DNA of 64,000 nt from Phascolarctobacterium sp. (GTDB taxonomy: Bacteria > Bacillota > Negativicutes > Acidaminococcales > Acidaminococcaceae): positions 1-64,000 of the forward strand of contig JAUNOC010000005.1 in NCBI GenBank assembly GCA_030531205.1, given 5' to 3'. Positions 1 to 8,424 of the stretch are shown piece after piece. The notes beneath the pieces were generated by a model, which did no database searches, was not told the origin of the DNA, and saw nothing but the letters and a program-made list of their open reading frames with translations. Position 1 is the stretch's first letter; each line of letters starts with the position of its first letter. The position numbers were made by a program, and so were the translations under genes.

Positions 1-78
1 CCGAAATGGGCTTTTAATGCTTTTATTTGTGTCTACTTTTGCTTGACAAGTTCAGCTTTGCCGTGCTTTTTCTTGGTT

Positions 79-453
79 TTAGAGTTTTTTAACCCACAAT
101 CCATGTATGTTGCAATAACTATATGCCGCTGTAACTGCATCATCATCAGTTAACACAAAATGGGCTTGTGGCTTGACACCGGGTTTTAAGCATTTACGCT
201 GATCACCCTGTTTTGTCCTGATAAAAACCCACTCAATAAAATGCGCATCCAGCATGGGATGCTCCGTTTCGCCAACAGTAACAGTTACATTATTACCTTT
301 GATTTCAATAACGGGTACATGCTTTTCACGCGCTCCATCGGTGGTATTAGGGACAAGCTCCACCATTGTGTCATTACAACACATTGACGGTTGTTTGGAA
401 GCCGTTGCTAAAGAAACAATCGCTCCACAGTGCTTACATTGAAAAAATCTCAT
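79..453 (-). CDS. dfx: Desulfoferrodoxin (superoxide reductase)
   Basis: A 124-residue protein with both iron sites of a 2Fe superoxide reductase. C6, C9, C25 and C26 form the rubredoxin-like desulforedoxin centre I. H45, H65, H71, C114 and H117 match the His4Cys catalytic centre II. The family reduces superoxide to peroxide in the cytoplasm of anaerobes without making oxygen. The frame is open to a TTG at 474, but the ATG at 453 is preferred because an AAGAAGG ribosome site lies about 8 bases before it. Length is normal for the family. It stands alone; no terminator is obvious before the window edge. Confidence 0.95.
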   Translation of the reverse strand: MRFFQCKHCGAIVSLATASKQPSMCCNDTMVELVPNTTDGAREKHVPVIEIKGNNVTVTVGETEHPMLDAHFIEWVFIRTKQGDQRKCLKPGVKPQAHFVLTDDDAVTAAYSYCNIHGLWVKKL

Positions 454-601
454 CCTCATTACCTTCTTTCCCAAGGGAGTGCCCTTGTCTGGGGTAATTA
501 TACGGAAAAACCGCCAATTTGCAAGTAATTTTTTATTTCTTTAATTTTTCAGCAAAAAAAATGTAACAATGTGCCAAAAACAAATTATTTTTCAATCTAT
601 C

Positions 602-1963
602 CTATCCAAAAATCGCCTCTAATACCTGTGTCAAAGTACGTACTGGCACAATCTCCACATCAGTGAATTTCTGATTAAGTTTGCCATCAGGAACGATAAA
701 TCTCTTAAATCCTAAATTTACCCCGTCCGCAATTCTCCGCTCCGGATTAGACACCCTGCGAATTTCTCCCGTCAAGCCAATTTCCCCAAACAACATTGTG
801 TCTTTAGCCACCGCAATATTTTTATAGGCACTGACCAATGCCGCCGCCACCGCCAAATCCGGTGCCGGCTCGTTGACCTTCATACCGCCCACCACATTGG
901 CATAAGCATCATAAGTACCAAAATCAAGCCCCACCCTGCGTTCCAAAATTGCAATAAGCATATTCAACCTGTTCAGGTCATAACCGACCGAAGTACGGCG
1001 TGGCAAGCCATAAGGCGTGCGTGCCACCAGTGCCTGCATTTCCACCAAAATAGGTCTATTGCCTTCCATACAAGCAGAAATTACGCTGCCAGCCACACTT
1101 TCACGATGTTCATCCAAAAAGAGCCCTGCAGGGTTGTCAACCTGTACCAAGCCATTTGCCTCCATGCTAAAAATGCCACTTTCCCCCGTAGTACCAAAAC
1201 GATTTTTCAAGGCACGCAAAATACGAAAGGCATACGACCTGTCCCCTTCAAACTGCAACACCACATCAACCATGTGTTCCAAAAGACGAGGTCCGGCAAT
1301 ATTGCCATCCTTCGTAACATGACCAATAATCAAAACAGCCACCCCAGTTGTTTTCGCAAACTGCATCAGCTTAGCAGTACATTCACGAACCTGTGCCACA
1401 CTGCCGGCAGCAGAATCAATTTCTGAATTATACATGGTTTGGATAGAATCAATAACCAAAATTTTCGGTTGCATTTGTGCTGTTTGCATCAATATACCAT
1501 CTAAATCTGTAGCCGTCATCACAAAAAGTTTGTCACTGCTACCACCCAACCGTCTTGCCCTGAGTGCCGTCTGCTCTTCGCTTTCCTCACCACTAACATA
1601 AAGAGTTGTTATACCATTCTTGGCAAAGTGAATACCCGCGTCCAACAGAATGGTACTCTTACCGATGCCTGGTGTACCTCCCAAAAGAATCAAAGAACCC
1701 GGCACCACACCACCGCCAAGAACACGGTCAAACTCCCGAATACTTGTTGCTATTCGCTCTGCTTCCATTTCCACAATTTTATTAAGCGGCTTTGGAACTG
1801 CTTTGTTGGCATCATTGGGCAAATAGGTCTTTTGCAATTTTTCCGGCACAGGGATTTCTTCTACCAAAGAATCCCAAGTACTGCAGGCAGGGCATTTGCC
1901 CAGCCACTTGGACTCCACATGACCACAATTTTGACAAACAAATTTCGTTTTACTTTTTGCCAT
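602..1963 (-). CDS. radA: DNA repair protein RadA (Sms)
   Basis: A 453-residue RadA. It has an N-terminal zinc finger (C10, C13, C24, C27), a RecA-type ATPase core with Walker [11 protein letters not shown] at about residues 95-104, the RadA-specific KNRFG motif near residue 253, and a C-terminal Lon-protease-like fold. The family promotes branch migration of recombination intermediates. The start overlaps the end of clpC by 14 bp, so the two are translationally coupled, in the usual ctsR-clpC-radA order of Firmicutes. Confidence 0.97.
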   Translation of the reverse strand: MAKSKTKFVCQNCGHVESKWLGKCPACSTWDSLVEEIPVPEKLQKTYLPNDANKAVPKPLNKIVEMEAERIATSIREFDRVLGGGVVPGSLILLGGTPGIGKSTILLDAGIHFAKNGITTLYVSGEESEEQTALRARRLGGSSDKLFVMTATDLDGILMQTAQMQPKILVIDSIQTMYNSEIDSAAGSVAQVRECTAKLMQFAKTTGVAVLIIGHVTKDGNIAGPRLLEHMVDVVLQFEGDRSYAFRILRALKNRFGTTGESGIFSMEANGLVQVDNPAGLFLDEHRESVAGSVISACMEGNRPILVEMQALVARTPYGLPRRTSVGYDLNRLNMLIAILERRVGLDFGTYDAYANVVGGMKVNEPAPDLAVAAALVSAYKNIAVAKDTMLFGEIGLTGEIRRVSNPERRIADGVNLGFKRFIVPDGKLNQKFTDVEIVPVRTLTQVLEAIFG

Positions 1964-4538
1964 TTTTTACACTGACTTTCTTTTGCTTTGGAGCAGGAAC
2001 TTCAATCTTAATCTCCACCGGTGCCACTCTTTTGAAATTCATAGTACCTTTCTTGACTGTGGCTACAATCGTGTCCCCTTCCTTGAATTTACCCTCCAGA
2101 CACAAATCACTTACCGGGTCTTCCACCAACTTACGCAAAGCCCGGCGCAAGGGTCTTGCACCATACTTAACATCCCTGCCTTCTTTCAGCAGCAACTCTC
2201 TTGCCCGTTTATCCATCTTAATGCTCAGTCCGCTGTGTGCCATACGCTTGTTCAAATCTTTTAACAGCAAGTCCACAATCTTCTGTAACTCTTTTTCGCC
2301 CAACGGGTCAAAGACCAGCACCTCATCCACCCGGTTCAAAAACTCCGGACGGAAAAGATGTTTAATCTCCGACAAAACCATATTCTTCTTGGCGGAAAGT
2401 TCCGACTCCGCAGAAGGTGTAAATCCCAAAGGATTATTGTTCATCAGTTTTTGCGCCCCCGCATTGGAAGTCATAATCAGCACCGCATTACGGAAATCCA
2501 CCGTTCTGCCCTGACCATCCGTAAGCCGTCCGTCTTCCATAATCTGCAAAAGCACATTAAACACATCAGGATGTGCCTTTTCAATTTCATCCAACAAAAC
2601 TACACAATAAGGTTTCCGCCGTACCGCATCCGTCAGCTGACCGCCCTCATCGTAGCCAACATAACCAGGAGGAGCACCAATCAAACGGGCAGTTGTATGT
2701 TTTTCCATATACTCACTCATATCAAAACGGAGCATAGCACGCTCATCGCCAAACAATTCTTCCGCCAATGTTTTCGCCAGTTCCGTTTTTCCCACACCCG
2801 TAGGCCCTAAAAAGAGGAAAGAACCCACAGGGCGTTTGGCATCCTTAAAGCCAGCCCTGCTACGGCGAATGGCTCGTGATAATGCCGTTACCGCCGCATC
2901 CTGACCAATGACCCGCTCATGCAATCTCTGTTCCAAATGCAAAAGCCGTTTGCTTTCTCCCTCACTTAATTTGCCAACAGGCACCCCTGTCCAACTGGAT
3001 ACCACTTCTGCCACAGCATTCACATCAACAACTGTACCCTTGCCAAACATGCGTACCCGTGAACATGCTTCATCCATCACATCTATTGCCTTGTCAGGTA
3101 AATTTCTGTCCGAAATATATCTGTCACCAAGTTCTACCGCTGCATGAATTGCTTCAGAAGTTATTTCTAAATTATGGAATTTTTCATAACGCCCCCGCAA
3201 CCCCAATAGCATTGCTTCCGCTTCCTGTGCCGTAGGAGTTTTAATCAGTACCGGTTGGAAACGGCGTTCCAAAGCCGCATCTTTTTCAATCCTTTTGCGA
3301 TATTCCTCCGTAGTGGTAGCACCAATGACTTGCAAATTGCCCCGTGCCAAGGCCGGTTTCAGCATATTGGCAGCATCCAAACTGCCCTCCACACTGCCTG
3401 CCCCAATAATGGTGTGTATCTCATCAATGAAGAGAATAATATTTTTCTTTCCCTCCACCGTATCAATCACCTGTGCCAGCCGCTCTTCAAACTCGCCACG
3501 ATACTTGGCACCCGCCAAAAGCATCCCCATTTCCAAACTGAAAATTATCTTATCCTTCAAAAAGTCCGGCACATCACCTTTAACAATCCGCTGTGCCAAA
3601 CCCTCCGCAATGGCGGTCTTACCAACACCTGCCTCACCAATAACCACAGGATTATTCTTCGTACGGCGGCACAAAATTTGAATCAGCCGTTCCACTTCCT
3701 TTTCCCTGCCAATTACCGGGTCGGAATTACCTTTTTTTACTGCCTCATTCAAGTTTCTGCCATATTGGGACAACAATGCTTCCGGATTTTCAATCTGCGT
3801 TCCGTCATCATCACAATTGGCATGTAAAAGCTCGTCAAAGAAATTACCATCTGACTTGATAGCCGCCAAATCTTCCCGCACCATAGAAAGCATTTCCAAA
3901 TATTCGTGAATCTTCTCATATTCTATGCCCATCTTTTTCAGCACATTGCAGGCAATACCGTCCCCTGCCTGCAAAATTCCTACCAGCATAAAAGCAGAAT
4001 TCATCAGTTTCAGACAATGCTCCTTGGCACTGTATGCCCCCTGACTCAAAGCCATAGTGGCACGTTGGGAAAGAGTGGGAACCTTCCCCTTGTTACCGCC
4101 AACATCTAACCAGGGCTCCAATTCTTTTTTCAACTGTTCAATATCGCAAAGTTCCTGCAAAATCCCGTAACCCTGACAATCCTTGATCTGCAAAATTGCC
4201 CACAGCAAATGCTCCGTGCCAATATTCTCTGCCCCCAAATCGCAGGCCTTCCCTGCCGCCACGGACATTACCTTAGCCATCTGCTTGGTCATGGGTACAT
4301 CCCCCTCCACCGGGTCATTATCATTTTCCTCAATGAAAATCGGCAAAGGTTTCATATTCCGCAAAAGTTTTTCCAAATAGGATTTCGCCGCATCAGGACT
4401 GATTAACCCCTGAGCAATAGTACGTGGCAAAAACTCTTTGGCACACTCATTGCACAACCACTTATCTATTTTCTTGCCCCCCGCCACCATAACCATATGG
4501 GCTACGGCCTGGCGTTTATGACATTGCTGACATAACAT
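1950..4538 (-). CDS. clpC: ClpC/ClpE-like AAA+ unfoldase with N-terminal zinc finger and no M-domain
   Basis: An 862-residue Hsp100 unfoldase. Residues 1-40 form a McsA/ClpE-like zinc finger (C3, C6, C29, C32). Residues about 83-230 are a Clp N-domain repeat pair. Two AAA+ modules follow, with Walker A motifs GEAGVGKT (301-308) and GPTGVGKT (578-585). An LGF loop in the second module (NNPLGFTPS) matches the ClpP-docking loop. The coiled-coil M/UVR domain that normally follows the first AAA+ module (near residue 495) is absent; the helix runs almost straight into the conserved SSWTGVPV segment. No mcsA or mcsB gene lies between ctsR and clpC, so the zinc finger may replace separate McsA. Five bases separate it from ctsR. 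The name clpC follows operon position; clpE is possible. Confidence 0.9.
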   Translation of the reverse strand: MLCQQCHKRQAVAHMVMVAGGKKIDKWLCNECAKEFLPRTIAQGLISPDAAKSYLEKLLRNMKPLPIFIEENDNDPVEGDVPMTKQMAKVMSVAAGKACDLGAENIGTEHLLWAILQIKDCQGYGILQELCDIEQLKKELEPWLDVGGNKGKVPTLSQRATMALSQGAYSAKEHCLKLMNSAFMLVGILQAGDGIACNVLKKMGIEYEKIHEYLEMLSMVREDLAAIKSDGNFFDELLHANCDDDGTQIENPEALLSQYGRNLNEAVKKGNSDPVIGREKEVERLIQILCRRTKNNPVVIGEAGVGKTAIAEGLAQRIVKGDVPDFLKDKIIFSLEMGMLLAGAKYRGEFEERLAQVIDTVEGKKNIILFIDEIHTIIGAGSVEGSLDAANMLKPALARGNLQVIGATTTEEYRKRIEKDAALERRFQPVLIKTPTAQEAEAMLLGLRGRYEKFHNLEITSEAIHAAVELGDRYISDRNLPDKAIDVMDEACSRVRMFGKGTVVDVNAVAEVVSSWTGVPVGKLSEGESKRLLHLEQRLHERVIGQDAAVTALSRAIRRSRAGFKDAKRPVGSFLFLGPTGVGKTELAKTLAEELFGDERAMLRFDMSEYMEKHTTARLIGAPPGYVGYDEGGQLTDAVRRKPYCVVLLDEIEKAHPDVFNVLLQIMEDGRLTDGQGRTVDFRNAVLIMTSNAGAQKLMNNNPLGFTPSAESELSAKKNMVLSEIKHLFRPEFLNRVDEVLVFDPLGEKELQKIVDLLLKDLNKRMAHSGLSIKMDKRARELLLKEGRDVKYGARPLRRALRKLVEDPVSDLCLEGKFKEGDTIVATVKKGTMNFKRVAPVEIKIEVPAPKQKKVSVKNGKK

Positions 4539-4543
4539 AATAA

Positions 4544-4930
4544 TTACCTTCCCTCCATTGCCTTCAAAGCATTTTCCAAAAAACGTTGTTTTTCAATTTC
4601 ACTGCCCGTCATATTTTGCAAAACATAATGCAAAAGCCGTGCTTCTCTGCCATTCACCCTGCCACGCAAATGTAACATACTGAGCAGTTCCAAACTGGTC
4701 GGTTCACTTCCCTGCTCATTACGGACAATTTTCACAAAACCACCACTGCCACGCCGGGACTCCACCACAAAACCACGCTCCGGTGTGAAACGAGTACTGA
4801 TAACATAACTAATCTGACTGGGGGCGCAATTCAAAGTTTCCGCCAACTCATTACGCTGTACCAGCGCCTCTGCCTCCTGCATCAGTTCATTCAATATAAA
4901 ACTTTCAATACTGTCTGCCAAATTTTTCAT
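4544..4930 (-). CDS. ctsR: Transcriptional repressor CtsR
   Basis: A 128-residue CtsR, the repressor of class III heat-shock (clp) genes. It has an N-terminal winged-helix DNA-binding domain ([17 protein letters not shown] and the wing glycines RRGSGGF) and a helical C-terminal dimerization part. The frame is open further upstream, but that extension translates repeat DNA. The ATG at 4930 is preferred because AAAGAGG precedes it by about 6 bases. It is first gene of ctsR-clpC-radA and probably represses its own operon. In Bacillus CtsR is inactivated through McsB; no mcsB is present here. Confidence 0.95.
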   Translation of the reverse strand: MKNLADSIESFILNELMQEAEALVQRNELAETLNCAPSQISYVISTRFTPERGFVVESRRGSGGFVKIVRNEQGSEPTSLELLSMLHLRGRVNGREARLLHYVLQNMTGSEIEKQRFLENALKAMEGR

Positions 4931-4969
4931 AATAACCTCTTTCGTGTCCATAGTGTTACAACCAATATA

Positions 4970-5067
4970 CCCTCTCCCCGAGGAGAGGGGCAGGGGTGTG
5001 GGGAAACTTCGTGGTTTTCCCCACATCCGTCTTGCTTCGCAAGCCACCTTCTCCCCAAGGAGAAGGT
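4970..5067. repeat. Intergenic hairpin cluster in the ctsR leader
   Basis: Four successive perfect or near-perfect hairpins: CCCTCTCC/GGAGAGGG, TGTGGGGAAA/TTTTCCCCACA, CTTGC/GCAAG and ACCTTCTCC/GGAGAAGGT. The same CCCTCTCC hairpin module occurs at about 15309 and 23053. It lies between the ctsR promoter and the ctsR start, so it should be transcribed as part of the mRNA leader. Confidence 0.85.
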
Positions 5068-5083
5068 AACATTGCTTTTTCAT

Positions 5084-5112
5084 ATTATATTTGACTTTTT
5101 GACTTTTTGCAA
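5084..5112 (-). promoter_or_regulatory. Promoter of ctsR-clpC-radA with CtsR-like half-sites
   Basis: Read on the minus strand: TTGCAA (5112-5107), a 17-bp spacer and TATAAT (5089-5084). The spacer is almost entirely two direct copies of AGTCAAA, the CtsR half-site heptad. Their period is 8 bp rather than the 10 bp of the canonical operator. Location between -35 and -10 fits autorepression. Confidence 0.7.
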
Positions 5113-5184
5113 GCAAAATTTTATTGAGTTGTTTTCCGTAATGTTGTAAAATATGTTTATTTATTTTATATGGAGATCTAAGCA

Positions 5185-6096
5185 ATGGGAAACAAACACA
5201 TTCTCGGCTTTTTGGAACTGTTCACTGCCGCCCTCATTTGGGGCACAAGTTTCATTGCCCAAGCCGGAGCAGCCAAAGTAATAGAAGCATTCACTTTTAA
5301 TGCAGTACGCAGTCCTATGGGCATAGTAATTTTAATTCCATTTATTATGTGGTTGGATAAACGGGCAGGTCGCCCTATCCGTTTGTTTGATACGGACAAT
5401 GCCCAAGACCACAAAAATTTGCTCATCGCCGGCTTTTGGAGCGGTTTTTTTATGACTGCTGCAGTATTTTTTCAAACCATAGGACTTCACACCACATCCA
5501 TTGCCAAAAGTGGTTTTATCACTGCTTTATATGTTATTTTGGTACCAATTTTAGGGGCAATTTTTTGCCACACCATTGTCCGTAAAGTGGAATGGCTGGC
5601 AGCACTAATCAGTTGCTTAGGAATGTATTTTATTTGTATCAACGAAACACTATCCATTGACATGGGGGATATTTATACCATTATTTGTGCCTTCTGCTTT
5701 GCAGGGCAAGTTTTGACCATCGGCGCTTATGCCGGCAAGGTTGATGGCATCCGTATGAGTGTTGTGCAGTTGGCTGTTTCCACCATTTTAAGTATTATAG
5801 GAATGTTAATTTGGGAAAATCCCTCTTGCACTGCCATAGGTTCTGTAATGTGGGAACTGGTATATGCCGGTGTACTTTCCAGTGGCGTTGCCTATACTTT
5901 ACAGATTATCGGTCAGGCGTATGTAAGTGCCCCGACTGCTTGTATTACCCTGTGTTTGGAAAGCGTTTTTGCCTTGCTCAGCGGTATTATTATTCTCAAC
6001 CAAATCCCCACTTTCAGGGAATCTACAGGATGTGCCTTAGTTTTTACCGCCGTCCTTTTAGCCCAAATCCCCGCTGTAATGAACAGCAGAAGATAA
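5185..6096 (+). CDS. EamA/DMT-family transporter (RhaT/YdcZ type)
   Basis: A 303-residue inner-membrane protein with about ten hydrophobic segments in two EamA halves. The opening LELFTAALIWGTSFIAQ is characteristic of drug/metabolite exporters, and the second half begins near residue 160. Substrate cannot be told from sequence. A GGAG ribosome site lies 9 bases before the ATG. It is transcribed divergently from ctsR and ends facing hsdM, with a two-way terminator between them. Confidence 0.88.
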   Translation: MGNKHILGFLELFTAALIWGTSFIAQAGAAKVIEAFTFNAVRSPMGIVILIPFIMWLDKRAGRPIRLFDTDNAQDHKNLLIAGFWSGFFMTAAVFFQTIGLHTTSIAKSGFITALYVILVPILGAIFCHTIVRKVEWLAALISCLGMYFICINETLSIDMGDIYTIICAFCFAGQVLTIGAYAGKVDGIRMSVVQLAVSTILSIIGMLIWENPSCTAIGSVMWELVYAGVLSSGVAYTLQIIGQAYVSAPTACITLCLESVFALLSGIIILNQIPTFRESTGCALVFTAVLLAQIPAVMNSRR

Positions 6097-6284
6097 AAGT
6101 CCTTTTGACACTGAAATTATTTTCATCAACGAAACCCCTCTTCAACAAAAAAACAATTAAAATCGTGAAAAGTGAATTTCAAAGTCACGTGACTTTAACA
6201 CAATATCACGTGACTTTGAAATTGAGATTTTGCTGTTTTGAATGAAAAAACTCCTGTGACTGTTTTCAATCACAGGAGTTTTTT
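6092..6284. repeat. Paired-palindrome intergenic repeat, CACGTG version
   Basis: A roughly 190-bp repeat alignable with 15548-15742: both contain ATAAAAGTCCT..TT, TCTTCAACAAAA, a long hairpin, GAGATTTTGCTGTTTTGAAT and a terminator. The hairpin (6175-6192 with 6206-6223) has an 18-bp perfect stem that contains the palindrome TCACGTGA in each arm. The left arm is itself part of the 16-bp palindrome AAAGTCACGTGACTTT. Confidence 0.85.
6245..6284. terminator. Bidirectional intrinsic terminator
   Basis: A 15-bp stem (6245-6259 with 6270-6284) rich in G/C at its centre, with A-tract and T-tract on the two sides, between the convergent DMT transporter and hsdM. Its core CTCCTGTGA..TCACAGGAG resembles the ends of the TIR repeat family. 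Confidence 0.85.
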
Positions 6285-6304
6285 ACTACGAATACTCTTC
6301 TCAA

Positions 6305-7786
6305 TCAATTCAGTTTTCTTTTTAATGTTTCAAAATTTGCCAATGCGGACTGCAAGTTTTCAATAATCTCGTCTGCCAGAACATCAGGGTCGGGCAGATT
6401 GTCCAAATCTGTCAAAGATTTATCCTTTATCCAAAAAATATCCATACTTGTCTGGTCACGCTGCAAAATCTCGTCCAAAGTAAATTTACGCCAACGCCCG
6501 TCAGGATTATTTTCGCTCCAAGTTTGTTGCCGTTCAAAACGGTTTTCGGGATTATAACATTTGATAAAATCTGCCAAATCCTCAAACTGCATGGGGTTTT
6601 TCTTCAAAGTAAAGTGCATATTGGTACGGAAATCATAATACCAAATCTCTTTGGTCTTGTAGCCCTCACCCGGTGGCTGTTTGTCAAAGAAAATTACATT
6701 GGCTTTTACTCCCGGTTTGTAAAATATACCTGTGGGCAAACGCAAGATAGTATGCAAATCGGCAATTTCCAAAAGTTTTTTGCGGACAGTTTCACCCGCC
6801 CCGCCTTCAAACAAAACATTGTCAGGCACAACCACCGCCGCTTTGCCGGTTATTTTCAAAAGTGTATTGATGTGCTGCACAAAATTCAGTTGCTTATTGG
6901 ATGTGGTCGTCCAAAAATCGGCACGGTTATATACCAAATCATCTTTTACATCTTCCCCTTCCTCATTGGTAAAAGTCATGGATGACTTTTTGCCAAAGGG
7001 CGGATTGGTCAGAACATAGTCCACGCTGTAAGGTGCCGGCTGCAACAGGGCATCCCCCTGCCGGATAGGAATATCACCAAAAATATCACCAATATTGTGC
7101 AAATACAAATTCATCAAAGCCATCTTATAAGTGGTGGCAACCAACTCGTTGCCGAAAAAGGTGCTTTCTTTCAAAAACTTGTTCTGCTCACGGGTCATGC
7201 CCTTGTAGGTGTCTGTAATAAATTGTTGTGCCGCCAAAAAGAAACCGCCCGTACCGCAACAAGGGTCAGCAATGGTCTTCATAGGTTCGGGGCGGACACA
7301 GGCAACCATGGCTTTAATCAAGGCACGGGGCGTAAAATATTGTCCCGCACCTGACTTGGTGTCCTCCGCATTTTTTGCCAAAATCCCCTCATAAATTGCA
7401 CCTTTGACATCGGGGGAAAGTTTGACCCACTGCTCCGCATCAATCATCTGCACCACACGGTAAAACTTGGTGGCATCGTTGATTTTATTGACCGCTTTGT
7501 TGAAAATTGCTCCCAAAATGCCTGACTGCTTGCCCAGTTCTTCAAGGGTGAGTTTGTACTGGGTTTCCAGTTCCGCACCCCGCTTGTCCCGCAGATGTTC
7601 CCAAGTGAATTTTTCGGGAATGCCCAAACTTTTCTTGTAAGGTGGTTGGGAATATTCATACGCCATTTTTAGGAACAACAAATAAGTCAGTTGCTCCAAA
7701 TAGTCGCTGTAACTGACCCCGTCATCCCGCAATACATAGCAGATTGACCACACTTTTTTTGTTATTACATCAATTTGTTCTGTCAT
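6305..7786 (-). CDS. hsdM: Type I restriction-modification DNA methyltransferase HsdM
   Basis: A 493-residue N6-adenine methyltransferase subunit. After a helical N-terminal HsdM_N domain it has SAM-binding motif I (DPCCGTGGFF) and catalytic motif IV NPPF (VDYVLTNPPFGKK). It methylates the site chosen by HsdS and, with HsdR, forms the restriction complex. The frame is open upstream, but the start MTEQID at 7786 is chosen because it lies one base after the stop of a small ORF that has a strong ribosome site, suggesting translational coupling. It is the last gene of the island, an unusual position. Confidence 0.95.
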   Translation of the reverse strand: MTEQIDVITKKVWSICYVLRDDGVSYSDYLEQLTYLLFLKMAYEYSQPPYKKSLGIPEKFTWEHLRDKRGAELETQYKLTLEELGKQSGILGAIFNKAVNKINDATKFYRVVQMIDAEQWVKLSPDVKGAIYEGILAKNAEDTKSGAGQYFTPRALIKAMVACVRPEPMKTIADPCCGTGGFFLAAQQFITDTYKGMTREQNKFLKESTFFGNELVATTYKMALMNLYLHNIGDIFGDIPIRQGDALLQPAPYSVDYVLTNPPFGKKSSMTFTNEEGEDVKDDLVYNRADFWTTTSNKQLNFVQHINTLLKITGKAAVVVPDNVLFEGGAGETVRKKLLEIADLHTILRLPTGIFYKPGVKANVIFFDKQPPGEGYKTKEIWYYDFRTNMHFTLKKNPMQFEDLADFIKCYNPENRFERQQTWSENNPDGRWRKFTLDEILQRDQTSMDIFWIKDKSLTDLDNLPDPDVLADEIIENLQSALANFETLKRKLN

Positions 7787-7787
7787 T

Positions 7788-7886
7788 TTATTTTTGACTA
7801 CCCTTTCCACCACTACGAATTTGTACATCAGCTTCATCAGTAGGCGGATTATCGTTCAAATAAATTTTAGAAATATTTTTCCCCAT
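7788..7886 (-). CDS. Small 32-residue ORF upstream of hsdM
   Basis: Reads MGKNISKIYLNDNPPTDEAD and continues to 32 residues before TAA. It has the strongest local ribosome site (GGAGG, 8 bases before ATG). Its first 20 bases overlap the end of the membrane-protein gene, and its stop is one base from the hsdM start. I do not recognise a family. It may be a real small protein of the restriction locus or a leader that couples hsdM translation to the upstream gene. Confidence 0.5.
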   Translation of the reverse strand: MGKNISKIYLNDNPPTDEADVQIRSGGKGSQK

Positions 7887-8424
7887 TACACAAACCTCCA
7901 ATATGTAAAATAAATGCTAAACAAAAGAATATCAAGCCACCAAAAAGACAAATAATTATCCAATCAAAATATTGTTGTTTTTTTGCTCTTACCTTCTCAA
8001 CATCAGCAATTCGTTTAAGCAAGACATCCACAAGCCATTGTTTTGCTTTTTTTTCATCAACAGTTTTGAACCAATTATCTCTAAATTTTTCAAGATTTAA
8101 TAATCCAACTTTCATACCCTTACAGATAAAAAGACATAGCACTATGGCAGAAAATAAACAGAAAAGACATTGGCATAACAATACCATAATGGAAGATTTA
8201 AAAGAACAAAAAACACCATCATGATATAAAAACCCACATAACCCAACAAATATAGCTGAAATTACGCCTAATGTAGCAAATGTCTTGTTGTACAAACTAA
8301 GATACCCCTCATATATCTTGTTATACTCATTATAAACTATATCACAGAAAACATCTGAAGGATACTTTGACATGTCATCTGTACTAGTTTGTTGTTCAAC
8401 TTTGTCTTTGTTTTTATCATCCAC
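7867..8424 (-). CDS. Multi-pass membrane protein embedded in the type I R-M locus
   Basis: A 185-residue protein of unknown family. A charged N-terminal 40 residues is followed by hydrophobic segments at about 48-67, 78-103 and 152-176, with a soluble helical stretch between the second and third. It starts with GTG, and its G is the last base of the hsdS stop codon, with GGAGG 9 bases upstream, so it is tightly coupled to hsdS. Size and layout resemble small membrane proteins found in defence islands, such as SLATT-like ones, but I see no decisive motif. A role as membrane effector or accessory to restriction is inference from position only. Confidence 0.75.
   Translation of the reverse strand: MDDKNKDKVEQQTSTDDMSKYPSDVFCDIVYNEYNKIYEGYLSLYNKTFATLGVISAIFVGLCGFLYHDGVFCSFKSSIMVLLCQCLFCLFSAIVLCLFICKGMKVGLLNLEKFRDNWFKTVDEKKAKQWLVDVLLKRIADVEKVRAKKQQYFDWIIICLFGGLIFFCLAFILHIGGLCNGEKYF

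Noticed and set aside
1-78. Small frame beginning MDCGLKNSKTKKKHGKAE overlapping the end of dfx
   Set aside because: Only about 23 codons, no ribosome site and a Lys-rich composition; likely chance.
4931-5185. N-terminal extension of ctsR through the hairpin repeat
   Set aside because: The extension translates repeat and promoter DNA, and a good ribosome site sits just before the ATG at 4930.
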